Assembly: GCA_017541025.1 (NCBI GenBank) | Contig: JAFXZY010000061.1 | Coordinates: forward strand, 1-46,840 | From: Bacteroidaceae bacterium | GTDB taxonomy: Bacteria; Bacteroidota; Bacteroidia; Bacteroidales; Bacteroidaceae | DNA: 46,840 nt | Direction of reading: 5' to 3' | Shown: piece after piece, positions 29,409 through 37,810 of the stretch | Layout of the letters: every line of letters starts with the position of its first letter | Numbering within the stretch: the first letter of the stretch is position 1 | The notes under the pieces: model-generated | Told to the model about the DNA's origin: nothing | The model's database searches: none | What the model saw: only the letters and a program-made list of their open reading frames with translations | Program-made: the position numbers and the translations under genes

Positions 29409-30203
29409 CTATTCCTGTAAAATCTTCTCGAATGCCTGTATCAGTATGTTGGCCATTATCTGCATTCCCTCGTCATTGGGATGCAGTGCCGTATCATAAC
29501 TGAAATTGGGCAGTTGGCGCTGGCCACCAGCCTCTGCAAAGAAGTCGGCAACGGGAAACGACTCGTAAGCTGCTATCTCACGAATCAGTTTTGCATAGTC
29601 CTCCAGATAGATACCATTATAAGGATCATACCAATGATCGGGCAAATAACCGTTGAATCCGTATGCCTTACGGGGTGTACAGAGAATGACACGTGCCTTC
29701 TTGTTGCGTGTAAAGATACGGTCAATGAGTTGTCTGTAAATAGCCGCAAAAGTGCCGTTCTTTTTATTGTTGATGTAATCATCAATGGTCCCAACGGGCG
29801 TAGAGTGTCCCCAGTCGTTAATACCATGCTCTATGGTATAGTAGTCCGCCAGACCCACTGCCGAGATTGCAGAAGAAAGGGTTCCGCCATTTACAGCCTT
29901 ATTCTCAAATTTTGTGAAGGCTATTTTTTCCATCACACGGGTCTGATAACCCTTGGTAAGAGGATATGAAGCAGTATTATCATTAAGCCACGATATAGAG
30001 GTTCCTAATGAGCACCAGCGTCCCTTTACCTGGCGAGGTTCTACACTTGGCGCCTGGGCTTTGCCGGTGCTGAATACAATGCTGTCAACCTCATCATCAT
30101 TAAACCCGTGTGTCTTACCATCGTTCTCATAGACAGTAAAACTCTGTGCCGTAGCCAAAGATGCTACGGCGCAGAGTATGATAGTTAAAAAAGACTTCTT
30201 CAT
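29409..30203 (-). CDS. SGNH/GDSL-family hydrolase, exported (probable carbohydrate esterase)
   Basis: A 264-residue protein with signal peptide MKKSFLTIILCAVASLATAQ. Residues 20-50 (FTVYENDGKTHGFNDDEVDS) are a short beta motif found at the N-terminus of many Bacteroidales secreted proteins. The SGNH fold follows: nucleophile Ser69 in SLGTSISW (GTS rather than the usual GDS), oxyanion Gly in GGTLSS, Asn in HGINDW, and the Asp-x-x-His pair in DTALHPND. Such enzymes remove acetyl or similar ester groups from sugars, which would help neighbouring glycosidases; substrate is unknown. It lies 71 bp downstream of the second GLUG gene, with a TTAACG repeat in the spacer, and 137 bp upstream of purU. 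Confidence 0.88.
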   Translation of the reverse strand: MKKSFLTIILCAVASLATAQSFTVYENDGKTHGFNDDEVDSIVFSTGKAQAPSVEPRQVKGRWCSLGTSISWLNDNTASYPLTKGYQTRVMEKIAFTKFENKAVNGGTLSSAISAVGLADYYTIEHGINDWGHSTPVGTIDDYINNKKNGTFAAIYRQLIDRIFTRNKKARVILCTPRKAYGFNGYLPDHWYDPYNGIYLEDYAKLIREIAAYESFPVADFFAEAGGQRQLPNFSYDTALHPNDEGMQIMANILIQAFEKILQE

Positions 30204-30249
30204 TATTATATCGACTTTATCTTTAACTGTTTATTAGTTTAATCAGTTA

Positions 30250-30273
30250 GCGTTATCGTTAACGTTAACGTTC
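30250..30273. repeat. CGTTAACGTTAACG hexamer array
   Basis: A six-base tandem array (CGTTAT, CGTTAA, CGTTAA, CGTTCT) immediately after the second GLUG gene; same class as 20101-20130. Confidence 0.75.
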
Positions 30274-30274
30274 T

Positions 30275-33200
30275 CTATAACCTTATAACCTTCTTTCCAT
30301 TAATAATGTTAATACCCTTCTGCAACTTGCTCATACGCTGACCTGAGAGGTTGTAAATAGCTCCCTCGCCTTCGGAGAGGGTTGGGGTGAGGCTTATGCC
30401 ATCAGGATCAAGACTGTTCTCATAACTGCCATCCTCATTCTTAAAGACAACCTGATGAGTATCATCCAGAACTGGGAATTCATCAGAACCAATATTCTGG
30501 AACCAGTTAATCTGACTCTGGTCACCATTGAGTTTGAAACAAACCTCACCACTCTTGAACTGTTCTAAGGTCATTTGTGTACCCTGAGCATCTCCTATTG
30601 CGTTCAGGTAGTAGCAGTTGTTTAGTTGTCCGTTTCCACGGTAGAAGGTGTAACAATAGTCTGTTCCTGTACCTTCGGTGAGAGTGCAAGCTGTGTAGCA
30701 GTTGTTGAGCGTAGAAGAACCGCTACCGGAATAGGCTACGAAGCCGCAATACATAGAGCTTCCTTCATATCCCATAGCACCCAACGTAGCACAATTGTTA
30801 AAGGTGGCATCACCTTCAAGGCGTCCGAACATACCGCCGTCACCTGTTACACCGCTGTGGACTCCAGTAATATCAACATCGGTTATCACACTCTCAATGA
30901 GTACAGTATTGCTGGCCCAACCAACAAGTGCTCCGAAATGGATGGTTGTTACTGTAGCATCGCCCTCGACACGCAAATTACGAATGGTGCCTCCGTCAAC
31001 ATAGCGGAAAAGACCACAATAGTTATCATTCACCTCATAGCTGTATGATATGGTATGGCTCTGCCCGTCGAATGTGCCGCTGAACTGAGCATCGGAAGTA
31101 CCAATCATCAGGTTGGGCGTCTCACTCTCACGCAAGTCGATGTCTGCAAGAAGCTTGGCATTAATCTGGGTATTACCTGCATTGACCAGATTAGCAAATA
31201 CGATGTAATCCTTCTGGTTGCGGAGAAGGTAATAGCCGTCCTCTATGTCGGGATAGAAACTGATTTCCTCCTTCAGGTCGATAGCCATGGCTTCTTCTGC
31301 CGTCATGGTACCATATACATAAGCGTCGACAAGCTTTGTGTAGAGTTCATCCATCTGTTCATATTCTTCTTCACTGAGAATCTCAGAGAACGCATCCTGC
31401 AACATATTAACTTGTTCAGCCTTTTCCATCAGCGTAACATAAGCCTTCTTACAATCGCAAATCTGGAGGAAGAGGCTTGAGAACTTTTCAATGAGTTTAT
31501 ATTTAGCATCAGCCTCAGTAGTTGTAGCTACTGCGTTCAAGGTCTCACGGAGCTCGTCTTTCAGTGACTGACTGAAGTTGGGATATGTAGCGTATTCCGC
31601 GTAATCGAACTTGTAAACGTCAAGTATGGTGGTTGCACGGGCTGACTGTGATTCCAGTACATGGTCAAGGCCCTCCTCGGCATCTTCCAAATCACCAAAA
31701 TAAATCACCTTGATGTTACCAAAGCCAAGCCAGTCACGTGAAAGTCCTGTACCAGGTTGGCGGACGCCAATGGTCAGCGTGCCGTCAGTAACGTTGCAAA
31801 GTATGCTGTTGGGATAACGTCCTGCCTGGAAGGCGTTACAGCAGCTAACTATACCCTGCATGGTGTAACCGATGGTCTCGCCATTATCGTCTGGCACAGC
31901 AAAATCGGCAATCGGGCCGTAGATGTTACAATTCTCACCATCAATGGCATCATTGGCGCTAATCATGTCCTCGATATTGGTCTGGAAATAGTTGTGGATA
32001 CCGTTGGCATACAAGGTGGCAGCATAGTTGGTATTGTAGTAGTCGGTGTGAGGAGTTGGGCGGAAGGCTCCGTTTATCCGCAACTCATAGATTCCATTCT
32101 TCACACCTGTAACAGTCTGGTACATATCCATCGTGGATACCAGACATTCGGCTGCATATAACGGACTCGTTTCTGAAGTTCCCCACCCTGTTGGAAGCTT
32201 GCCTTCCCATCCGTTGAACTTATCTCTCAAGTCTGGATTGATGAATAGCATGGTTACATCAGTGCCTACAGTGGGTGCATCTGTGAGAGCCTCTATCAGT
32301 TTCTCGCCAACAAAAGTCGTTTCAGCAATTATTTCCTCCTCACTGAGATTACATTCCTCCAGAATGGTGGGAGCCGAACCATGCGGATAATCCTCGGTCG
32401 GGTCGTTATATTCTGTAAGGTATGATCTCAGTGCCTCAACCTTTTCATTATCAAGTTCAGGATGCTCTTCAAGGTATTGCTTGGTCTCTTCTACCTTGGC
32501 TATGTAAGCAGCGTATGCATCTGCACAACTGTTGATGCTCTGACGCAGGCCGTCCAGATCAGCGTAGCCAGCCAGGAAAGCATCAATGTTAGCTGATGAT
32601 CGGAGGTTTTCAAGAGCCTCAAGGTAAGATTCAACCAGACTCTTCTGAGTTATGATTTCTCCATAACGTTCTGTTTCCTCTGCAATGACCTTTGCCACAA
32701 AGGCCTTGAAGCTTGCATCGTCTGGAATGTTCACGAAGGTCTGACCGGCACCATAAACTCTGTAATGACTCTTATCAGGCACAGGTATTTCATCCTCACC
32801 AAGGTTCTGATACCAGTTGATTTCACTCTGGTCGCCGTTCAGCCTGTAGCAGAGTGCACCAGAGGCCAGTTCCTCTTCTTCGTATGGGATTCCCTGAACC
32901 GTTCCAACGGCATGCAGATAGTGGCAGTTATTCAGTTTGCTAGAGCCGCGACAGAAGGTGAAGCAATAATCTGTTCCTGTACCTTCAACAAGGCTGCAAG
33001 TCGTATAACAATTGTTCAGAACGGAGAGTGTGCCGTCAGCAGCGTATGCTACGAAGCCGCAGTACATCGAGCTGCCAGGATTACCCATTTCGCCTAGCGT
33101 AGCGCAGTTGTTAAAGGTAACATTACCATACAGGGCGCCGGTCATACCGCCATCACCCGTTACACCACTGCGTTCACCAGTGATATTTACATTCGTAACC

Positions 33201-34624
33201 ACATTCTCGATGAGTACATCGCCCTGCATTCTACCGTTAAGAGCACCAAAGTGGATGGCTGTAACAACGGCCTCACCTTCAATACGCAGGTTACGGATAG
33301 TAGCACCGTCCATGTATGCGAAGAGACCACCGTAGTTTTCTGTCACCATGTAGCTATAGGTAATGGTGTGACCGCCACCATCAAAGATACCTTTGAACTG
33401 TCTGTCTGCCGAACCTATCATCAAATCGGGATTGTCGAATTCGGTCAGATTGATGTCGTCTGTCAGGAGCGCCTTGATATCGGCATCACCCTCCAGAACC
33501 TTCTGGTTCAACCAGTTCAACTGCTTGGCATTGCCAATAAGATAATAACCCTCTGCGTTCTTCTTCACAGCATCAGGATCTGCCTGACCGCAAACAATAC
33601 AGATGCCATCGGCATCGAACTGATGAGCAGGCTTAGTGGGATAACTTTCGGTATTACTGAAAGTAAGAGGGTTGTCTTCAAGTTCTGCACCATCACAACG
33701 GACAGTACCTGATGCATAAACGCGCTTCCCTGCAGGGTTAGGCATGGGGAACGGGTCAGTACCTATGGTTTGTGTCCATACGATGTCTTCCTGGTTACCA
33801 TTGAGTTTGTAGCATAGGGAACCGCTGGCTATCTGCTCTGCGGTTATCTGCGTACCTTGTTTCTTATCAATATAATTGAGATAGTAGCAGTTATTGAAGG
33901 TGTTCGTACCACCACCATGAGTTAAAGTACCGCTGTTTCCGTCGATTCCTGTACCTTCCTTAAACTCACAGGCTGAATAACAGTTGTTCAGCGTTGTTTT
34001 GCTGGCTCCATCTGACCAACCAGAATAGCTACTGTACATTGAGCTGATTTCGGATCCCATCGGACCTAGTGTGGCACAGTTGTTGAAGGTAATGTTGGCA
34101 TAGTTGGCACCAATCATACCTGCATCGCCCTGAACACCAGTGTTGGACATTCCTGTGATGTCAACATTCGTCACTACATTCTCCACAAGTATGTTACCCT
34201 TTCCACGACCAATGAGGACGCCAAAGTGAATATTCGTCGCGTAAACGCTTCCCTCAACACGGAGGTTACGGATAGTTGCTCCTTCGACAAAGGCAAAAAG
34301 GCCACGCCACTTTTCTGTAACTTCCTCATAATTATAGGTAATGGTATGCCATTGGCCATCAAACGTGCCCATAAAGGGATTTGCTTCTGTACCAATCATC
34401 AGGTTAGGATAATCGCTTTCTGTCAGATTAATGTCGGCTGTCAGCACAGCATTCACCTCGGTGCCGTTCTCAACGAGTTGTGCAAGGCTATTCAAATCCT
34501 CGGCAGTTGCAATAGTAACAGTCTCCTGACCCGAAGGTTCTGGGGTCTGAGCCATTACCTTCGAATAGTTTCCTGACAATCCTATCAATGAAAGCAGGAA
34601 CAATGTGAGTAATTCTCTTTTCAT
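30275..34624 (-). CDS. Large secreted GLUG-type surface protein, second member
   Basis: A 1449-residue protein with signal peptide MKRELLTLFLLSLIGLSGNY ending near VMAQ. It holds three blocks of related repeats (about 35-300, 355-620, 1130-1400) with FMGTFDGQWHTITYNY, ATIRNLRVEGSV and FNNCATLG elements. Each block ends in a cap such as LASGALCYRLNGDQ-x5-WYQNLG. Between blocks 1 and 2 lies HQFDADGICIVCG, a CxxC motif. The middle carries helices and a beta domain (LFINPDLRDKFNGWEGKLP), plus a second helical stretch, all paralogous to the protein at 20541-26027. The tail IYNLSGQRMSKLQKGINIIN is preceded by SLTPTLSEGEG. An adhesin or glycan-binding role is inferred. It is the first gene behind the promoter at 34664-34694. 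Confidence 0.87.
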   Translation of the reverse strand: MKRELLTLFLLSLIGLSGNYSKVMAQTPEPSGQETVTIATAEDLNSLAQLVENGTEVNAVLTADINLTESDYPNLMIGTEANPFMGTFDGQWHTITYNYEEVTEKWRGLFAFVEGATIRNLRVEGSVYATNIHFGVLIGRGKGNILVENVVTNVDITGMSNTGVQGDAGMIGANYANITFNNCATLGPMGSEISSMYSSYSGWSDGASKTTLNNCYSACEFKEGTGIDGNSGTLTHGGGTNTFNNCYYLNYIDKKQGTQITAEQIASGSLCYKLNGNQEDIVWTQTIGTDPFPMPNPAGKRVYASGTVRCDGAELEDNPLTFSNTESYPTKPAHQFDADGICIVCGQADPDAVKKNAEGYYLIGNAKQLNWLNQKVLEGDADIKALLTDDINLTEFDNPDLMIGSADRQFKGIFDGGGHTITYSYMVTENYGGLFAYMDGATIRNLRIEGEAVVTAIHFGALNGRMQGDVLIENVVTNVNITGERSGVTGDGGMTGALYGNVTFNNCATLGEMGNPGSSMYCGFVAYAADGTLSVLNNCYTTCSLVEGTGTDYCFTFCRGSSKLNNCHYLHAVGTVQGIPYEEEELASGALCYRLNGDQSEINWYQNLGEDEIPVPDKSHYRVYGAGQTFVNIPDDASFKAFVAKVIAEETERYGEIITQKSLVESYLEALENLRSSANIDAFLAGYADLDGLRQSINSCADAYAAYIAKVEETKQYLEEHPELDNEKVEALRSYLTEYNDPTEDYPHGSAPTILEECNLSEEEIIAETTFVGEKLIEALTDAPTVGTDVTMLFINPDLRDKFNGWEGKLPTGWGTSETSPLYAAECLVSTMDMYQTVTGVKNGIYELRINGAFRPTPHTDYYNTNYAATLYANGIHNYFQTNIEDMISANDAIDGENCNIYGPIADFAVPDDNGETIGYTMQGIVSCCNAFQAGRYPNSILCNVTDGTLTIGVRQPGTGLSRDWLGFGNIKVIYFGDLEDAEEGLDHVLESQSARATTILDVYKFDYAEYATYPNFSQSLKDELRETLNAVATTTEADAKYKLIEKFSSLFLQICDCKKAYVTLMEKAEQVNMLQDAFSEILSEEEYEQMDELYTKLVDAYVYGTMTAEEAMAIDLKEEISFYPDIEDGYYLLRNQKDYIVFANLVNAGNTQINAKLLADIDLRESETPNLMIGTSDAQFSGTFDGQSHTISYSYEVNDNYCGLFRYVDGGTIRNLRVEGDATVTTIHFGALVGWASNTVLIESVITDVDITGVHSGVTGDGGMFGRLEGDATFNNCATLGAMGYEGSSMYCGFVAYSGSGSSTLNNCYTACTLTEGTGTDYCYTFYRGNGQLNNCYYLNAIGDAQGTQMTLEQFKSGEVCFKLNGDQSQINWFQNIGSDEFPVLDDTHQVVFKNEDGSYENSLDPDGISLTPTLSEGEGAIYNLSGQRMSKLQKGINIINGKKVIRL
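30313..30409. repeat. 97-bp 3-prime cassette shared with the first GLUG gene (copy 2)
   Basis: 94 of 97 bases equal 20579-20675; the three differences fall together in the codons for the LxGQ turn. The GC-rich palindrome is at 30361-30394. Confidence 0.92.
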
Positions 34625-34662
34625 AATAATAGTTTAATTAGTTAAAATAGTCATTTCCGTGA

Positions 34663-34728
34663 GCAAAGATACGATTAAGTGATTGGAATACAAAATAAAA
34701 ACCAGTTTATTTTTATTCCCGAACGGAA
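34663..34728 (-). promoter_or_regulatory. Promoter of the second GLUG gene, extended conserved region
   Basis: On the minus strand TTTG (34691-34694), exactly 19 bp, TATCTTTG (34664-34671): a perfect consensus promoter 40 bp before the start codon. The whole region matches the GH51 promoter region at 19646-19711 (54 of 66 bases). Confidence 0.85.
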
Positions 34729-34746
34729 ATAAGTTCGAGAGTCACC

Positions 34747-34779
34747 TTTATTTCATCCTGATAAACCCCATGAAATAAA
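34747..34779. repeat. 10-bp perfect hairpin TTTATTTCAT/ATGAAATAAA
   Basis: Perfect inverted repeat with a 13-base loop CCTGATAAACCCC. The loop resembles TCATCCTGATAATCTCCATG at the left edge of the hairpin element near 19850, linking the two gene-free regions. Confidence 0.7.
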
Positions 34780-34783
34780 TTAA

Positions 34784-34811
34784 CTCGAGCCATTTATCCT
34801 TTTGGCTCGAG
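34784..34811. terminator. CTCGAGCCA hairpin, possible gdhA terminator
   Basis: CTCGAGCCA (34784-34792) pairs with TGGCTCGAG (34803-34811) around a ten-base loop, 30 bp after the gdhA stop codon on the minus strand. No clear T run follows, so termination is uncertain; the arms recur as a palindrome at 20201-20212. Confidence 0.4.
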
Positions 34812-34840
34812 CTAATTAGTGTATAACCTATAAGGCACTA

Positions 34841-36181
34841 TTATACGATTCCCTGTGCCATCATTGCTCTGGCCACCTTCATGAAGCCTGCAATATTGGC
34901 ACCCTTTACGTAGTTGATGTAGCCGTCAGGCTCAGTACCGTACTTGGTACACTGCTTGTGAATTCCATGCATGATCTCGTGCAGGCGTTTGTCAACATCG
35001 GCGGCACTCCAAGACAGATGCATAGCATTCTGACTCATCTCCAAACCACTGGTTGCTACACCACCGGCATTTACAGCCTTGCCCGGAGCATACAGAATCT
35101 TATTCTTCAGGAAGAGGTCAATGGCATCTGGCGTACAACCCATATTGCTGATCTCGCCCACGCAGAGCACCTTGTTATCAATCAGCTGCTGTGCATCCTC
35201 GGCGTTCAACTCGTTCTGTGTAGCACAAGGCAGTGCTATGTCGGCCTTCACCTCCCATGGTCTCTTACCCGGGTAGAATGTAGCACCAGGGAATTCTTCG
35301 GCATACGGAGCCACAATATCGTTTCCACTGGCACGGAGTTCCAGCATATAGTCAATCTTTCTGCCTTCAATGCCATCGGGGTCATAAACATAGCCGTCAG
35401 GTCCGCTGATGGCAACCACCTTAGCACCTAACTCAGTGGCCTTAGTTGCAGCACCCCAAGCCACATTACCAAATCCGCTTATAGCAACCGTTTTGCCTGC
35501 CAACTTCTGACCAGCCGTTTCCAGCATCTCATTTACGAAGTACAGACCGCCAAAGCCTGTTGCCTCAGGACGAATCAGAGAACCACCAAAGTCCAGTCCT
35601 TTGCCTGTCAGCACGCCACTGAAGTCGCGAGTCAACTTCTTGTACTGGCCAAACAGATAACCAATCTCGCGTGCTCCTACGCCAATGTCGCCAGCAGGAA
35701 CATCAATCTCAGGACCAATGTAGCGATACAATTCGCTCATAAATGCCTGGCAGAAACGCTCAATCTCAGCATCACTCTTACCGCGTGGAGAGAAGTCGCT
35801 ACCGCCCTTGCCACCACCCATAGGCAACGTGGTGAGCGCATTCTTGAATGTCTGTTCAAAGCCCAGAAACTTAAGAATACTCAGATTAACAGAAGCATGG
35901 AATCGCAAACCTCCCTTGTACGGGCCTATTGCACTATTAAACTGGACACGATAGCCGAGATTAACTTGTACCTGTCCTTTATCGTCAACCCACGGGACAC
36001 GGAAAGTAATGATACGTTCGGGCTCTACTAAACGCTCCAGCAAAGCTTTGCGCTCGAATTCAGGATGCTGGTCGTAAACATCCTAAATAAAGACCAGCAC
36101 CTCACGTACTGCCTGCAAATATTCTCTCTCACCAGGATGACGTCTTTCCAGACGCTGCATAAAATCATTAATATCCAACAT
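34841..36181 (-). pseudogene. gdhA: NADP-type glutamate dehydrogenase, interrupted by an in-frame TAG at codon 33
   Basis: From ATG 36181 the frame reads MLDINDFMQRLERRHPGERE and continues to codon 32, then TAG (36083-36085), then DVYDQHPEFERKALLERL and the remaining enzyme without further stops. Read through, it would be 446 residues, the normal length of hexameric bacterial GDH. Conserved parts are intact: YKGGLRFHASVN, GGGKGGSDFSPRGKS, PAGDIGVGAREIG and the Rossmann segment SGFGNVAWGAATK. Homologues, as I recall them, have Glu at the stop position, so a single GAG to TAG change explains it. No ATG offers a sensible restart; the open frame after the stop begins with TTG at 36043. The promoter is perfect. 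The enzyme would make glutamate from 2-oxoglutarate and ammonia. Nonsense mutation, sequencing error or readthrough are all possible. Confidence 0.88.
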
Positions 36182-36217
36182 GATATATCTCGTTTTAGTT
36201 AGTTAAAGATTCTAATG

Positions 36218-36248
36218 CAAAAATACCAAACTTTTATTTCTTCACAAA
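36218..36248 (-). promoter_or_regulatory. Promoter of gdhA
   Basis: On the minus strand TTTG (36245-36248), exactly 19 bp, TATTTTTG (36218-36225); 36 bp before the start codon. Intact despite the nonsense codon in the gene. Confidence 0.8.
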
Positions 36249-36351
36249 AGAAAAATACCTAATAATTACACATCAACTATCATTTTGTAAAGTCGGAACT
36301 GCCAATTCAGCATATTATACCATAAATCTTCTTACATTTTCACACAAACAA

Positions 36352-36381
36352 AGAGGGCGTGGCTATTTTGCCACACCCTCT
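36352..36381 (-). terminator. Terminator of the panB-trpB2 operon
   Basis: AGAGGGCGTGGC (36352-36363) and GCCACACCCTCT (36370-36381) form a 12-bp stem with one mismatch and a six-base loop; on the minus strand TTTGTTTG follows. It lies 28 bp after the trpB2 stop codon. Confidence 0.75.
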
Positions 36382-36409
36382 TATCGTTTATCTTGATGTA
36401 CCATATTAA

Positions 36410-37771
36410 CTACATGTTAGGCAGTTTATCCAAATATTCCTTGATGACCTCGTCGCTGGGGATGATATCTGTCATCGTACCATTGTTATATTGCTCGTAG
36501 GCATAGAGGTCGAAGTAACCGGTACCGGTCAGGCCAAAGAGAATTGTCTTCTCTTCGCCTGTCTCTTTGCATTTGAGGGCTTCATCGACGGCAACACGGA
36601 TAGCGTGGCTGCTCTCGGGAGCAGGCAGGACACCCTCAACGCGGGCAAACTGGGTGGCAGCCTCAAAAACCTGAGTCTGCTCTACGGCGCGAGCCTCGAA
36701 CAAACCATCGTGATACAACTGAGAAAGGATGGGACTCATACCGTGGAATCGCAGACCGCCTGCATGGTTGGCAGAGGGAATGAACTGGCTGCCGAGGGTG
36801 TACATCTTGGCCAGAGGGCAGATCATACCGGTATCACAGAAGTCGTAAGCAAACTTGCCACGGGTAAAGCTGGGACATGAAGCGGGCTCCACAGCAATTA
36901 CCTTATAATCAGCCTCGCCTCTCAGCATCTCACCTATGAAGGGAGAAACCAGACCGCCCAGGTTACTGCCGCCACCGGCACAACCAACGATAATGTCGGG
37001 CTTGATGCCGTACTTGTCCAACGCCTTCTTGGCTTCCAGACCAATAACGGTCTGATGCAAAAGCACCTGATTCAACACAGAACCGAGGACATAGCGATAA
37101 CCTTCACTTGTTACAGCAGCCTCTACAGCCTCACTAATGGCACAACCTAAAGAACCTGTGGTGTCGGGGTGGTCTGCCAGAATCTTTCGTCCTACCTCTG
37201 TTGTCAGACTGGGAGAAGGGGTTACGGTAGCACCATAGGTACGCATCACTTCACGACGGAAAGGCTTCTGCTCGTAGCTACACTTTACCATATACACACG
37301 ACAATCCAGACCGAAATAGGCACAAGCCATACTCAGGGCTGTACCCCATTGTCCGGCACCCGTTTCGGTGGTAACACCTTTCAGGCCTTGCTTCTTAGCA
37401 TAGTAAGCCTGGGCAATGGCGGAGTTCAACTTGTGACTGCCCGAGGTATTGTTACCTTCGAACTTGTAATATATCTTGGCAGGCGTACCTAATGCTTTCT
37501 CCAGGAAATAAGCACGTACAAGTGGTGAAGGACGATACATTTTATAGAAATTGAGTATCTCCTCGGGAATATCAAAGTAAGGAGTCTCGTTATCCAGTTC
37601 CTGTTTGTTCAAGTACTCACAGAATATAGGATTAAGGTCTTCTAATGTCAGAGGTTTTCCCGTTCCAGGATTGATAAGCGGTGCAGGTTTGGTCTTCATG
37701 TCAGCACGGACATTGTACCATTGTGTCGGAATCTCGTTTTCCTCAAGATAAATTTTGTAGGGGACTTTCAT
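36410..37771 (-). CDS. trpB2: TrpB2-type tryptophan synthase beta chain-like enzyme
   Basis: A 453-residue cytoplasmic PLP enzyme of the TrpB2 branch, which is longer than TrpB1 and usually found without a partner TrpA. The PLP lysine is Lys114 in GSHKLNSA; TTETGAGQWGTALS and the glycine-rich phosphate cup GCAGGGSNLGG are clear. It converts indole and serine to tryptophan, probably salvaging free indole, and TrpB2 may act on other substrates such as phosphoserine; this is family knowledge. No other trp genes are nearby. It is 39 bp downstream of panB on the same strand, with TTGATGATT-type repeats in the spacer, so it is probably the second gene of that operon. It ends in TAG before a terminator. 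Confidence 0.93.
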   Translation of the reverse strand: MKVPYKIYLEENEIPTQWYNVRADMKTKPAPLINPGTGKPLTLEDLNPIFCEYLNKQELDNETPYFDIPEEILNFYKMYRPSPLVRAYFLEKALGTPAKIYYKFEGNNTSGSHKLNSAIAQAYYAKKQGLKGVTTETGAGQWGTALSMACAYFGLDCRVYMVKCSYEQKPFRREVMRTYGATVTPSPSLTTEVGRKILADHPDTTGSLGCAISEAVEAAVTSEGYRYVLGSVLNQVLLHQTVIGLEAKKALDKYGIKPDIIVGCAGGGSNLGGLVSPFIGEMLRGEADYKVIAVEPASCPSFTRGKFAYDFCDTGMICPLAKMYTLGSQFIPSANHAGGLRFHGMSPILSQLYHDGLFEARAVEQTQVFEAATQFARVEGVLPAPESSHAIRVAVDEALKCKETGEEKTILFGLTGTGYFDLYAYEQYNNGTMTDIIPSDEVIKEYLDKLPNM

Positions 37772-37773
37772 AA

Positions 37774-37810
37774 TAGATTGATAATTTATGATTGATGATT
37801 ATGGTTGATG
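37774..37810. repeat. AT-rich repeat between panB and trpB2
   Basis: Degenerate units of ATTGAT(G/A)ATT type fill the short spacer directly upstream of the trpB2 start. Confidence 0.55.

Noticed and set aside
36083-36085. Reassignment of TAG as a sense codon
   Set aside because: Several other genes in the window (P5-like, purU, GH2 at 15595, trpB2) end properly in TAG, so the code is standard.
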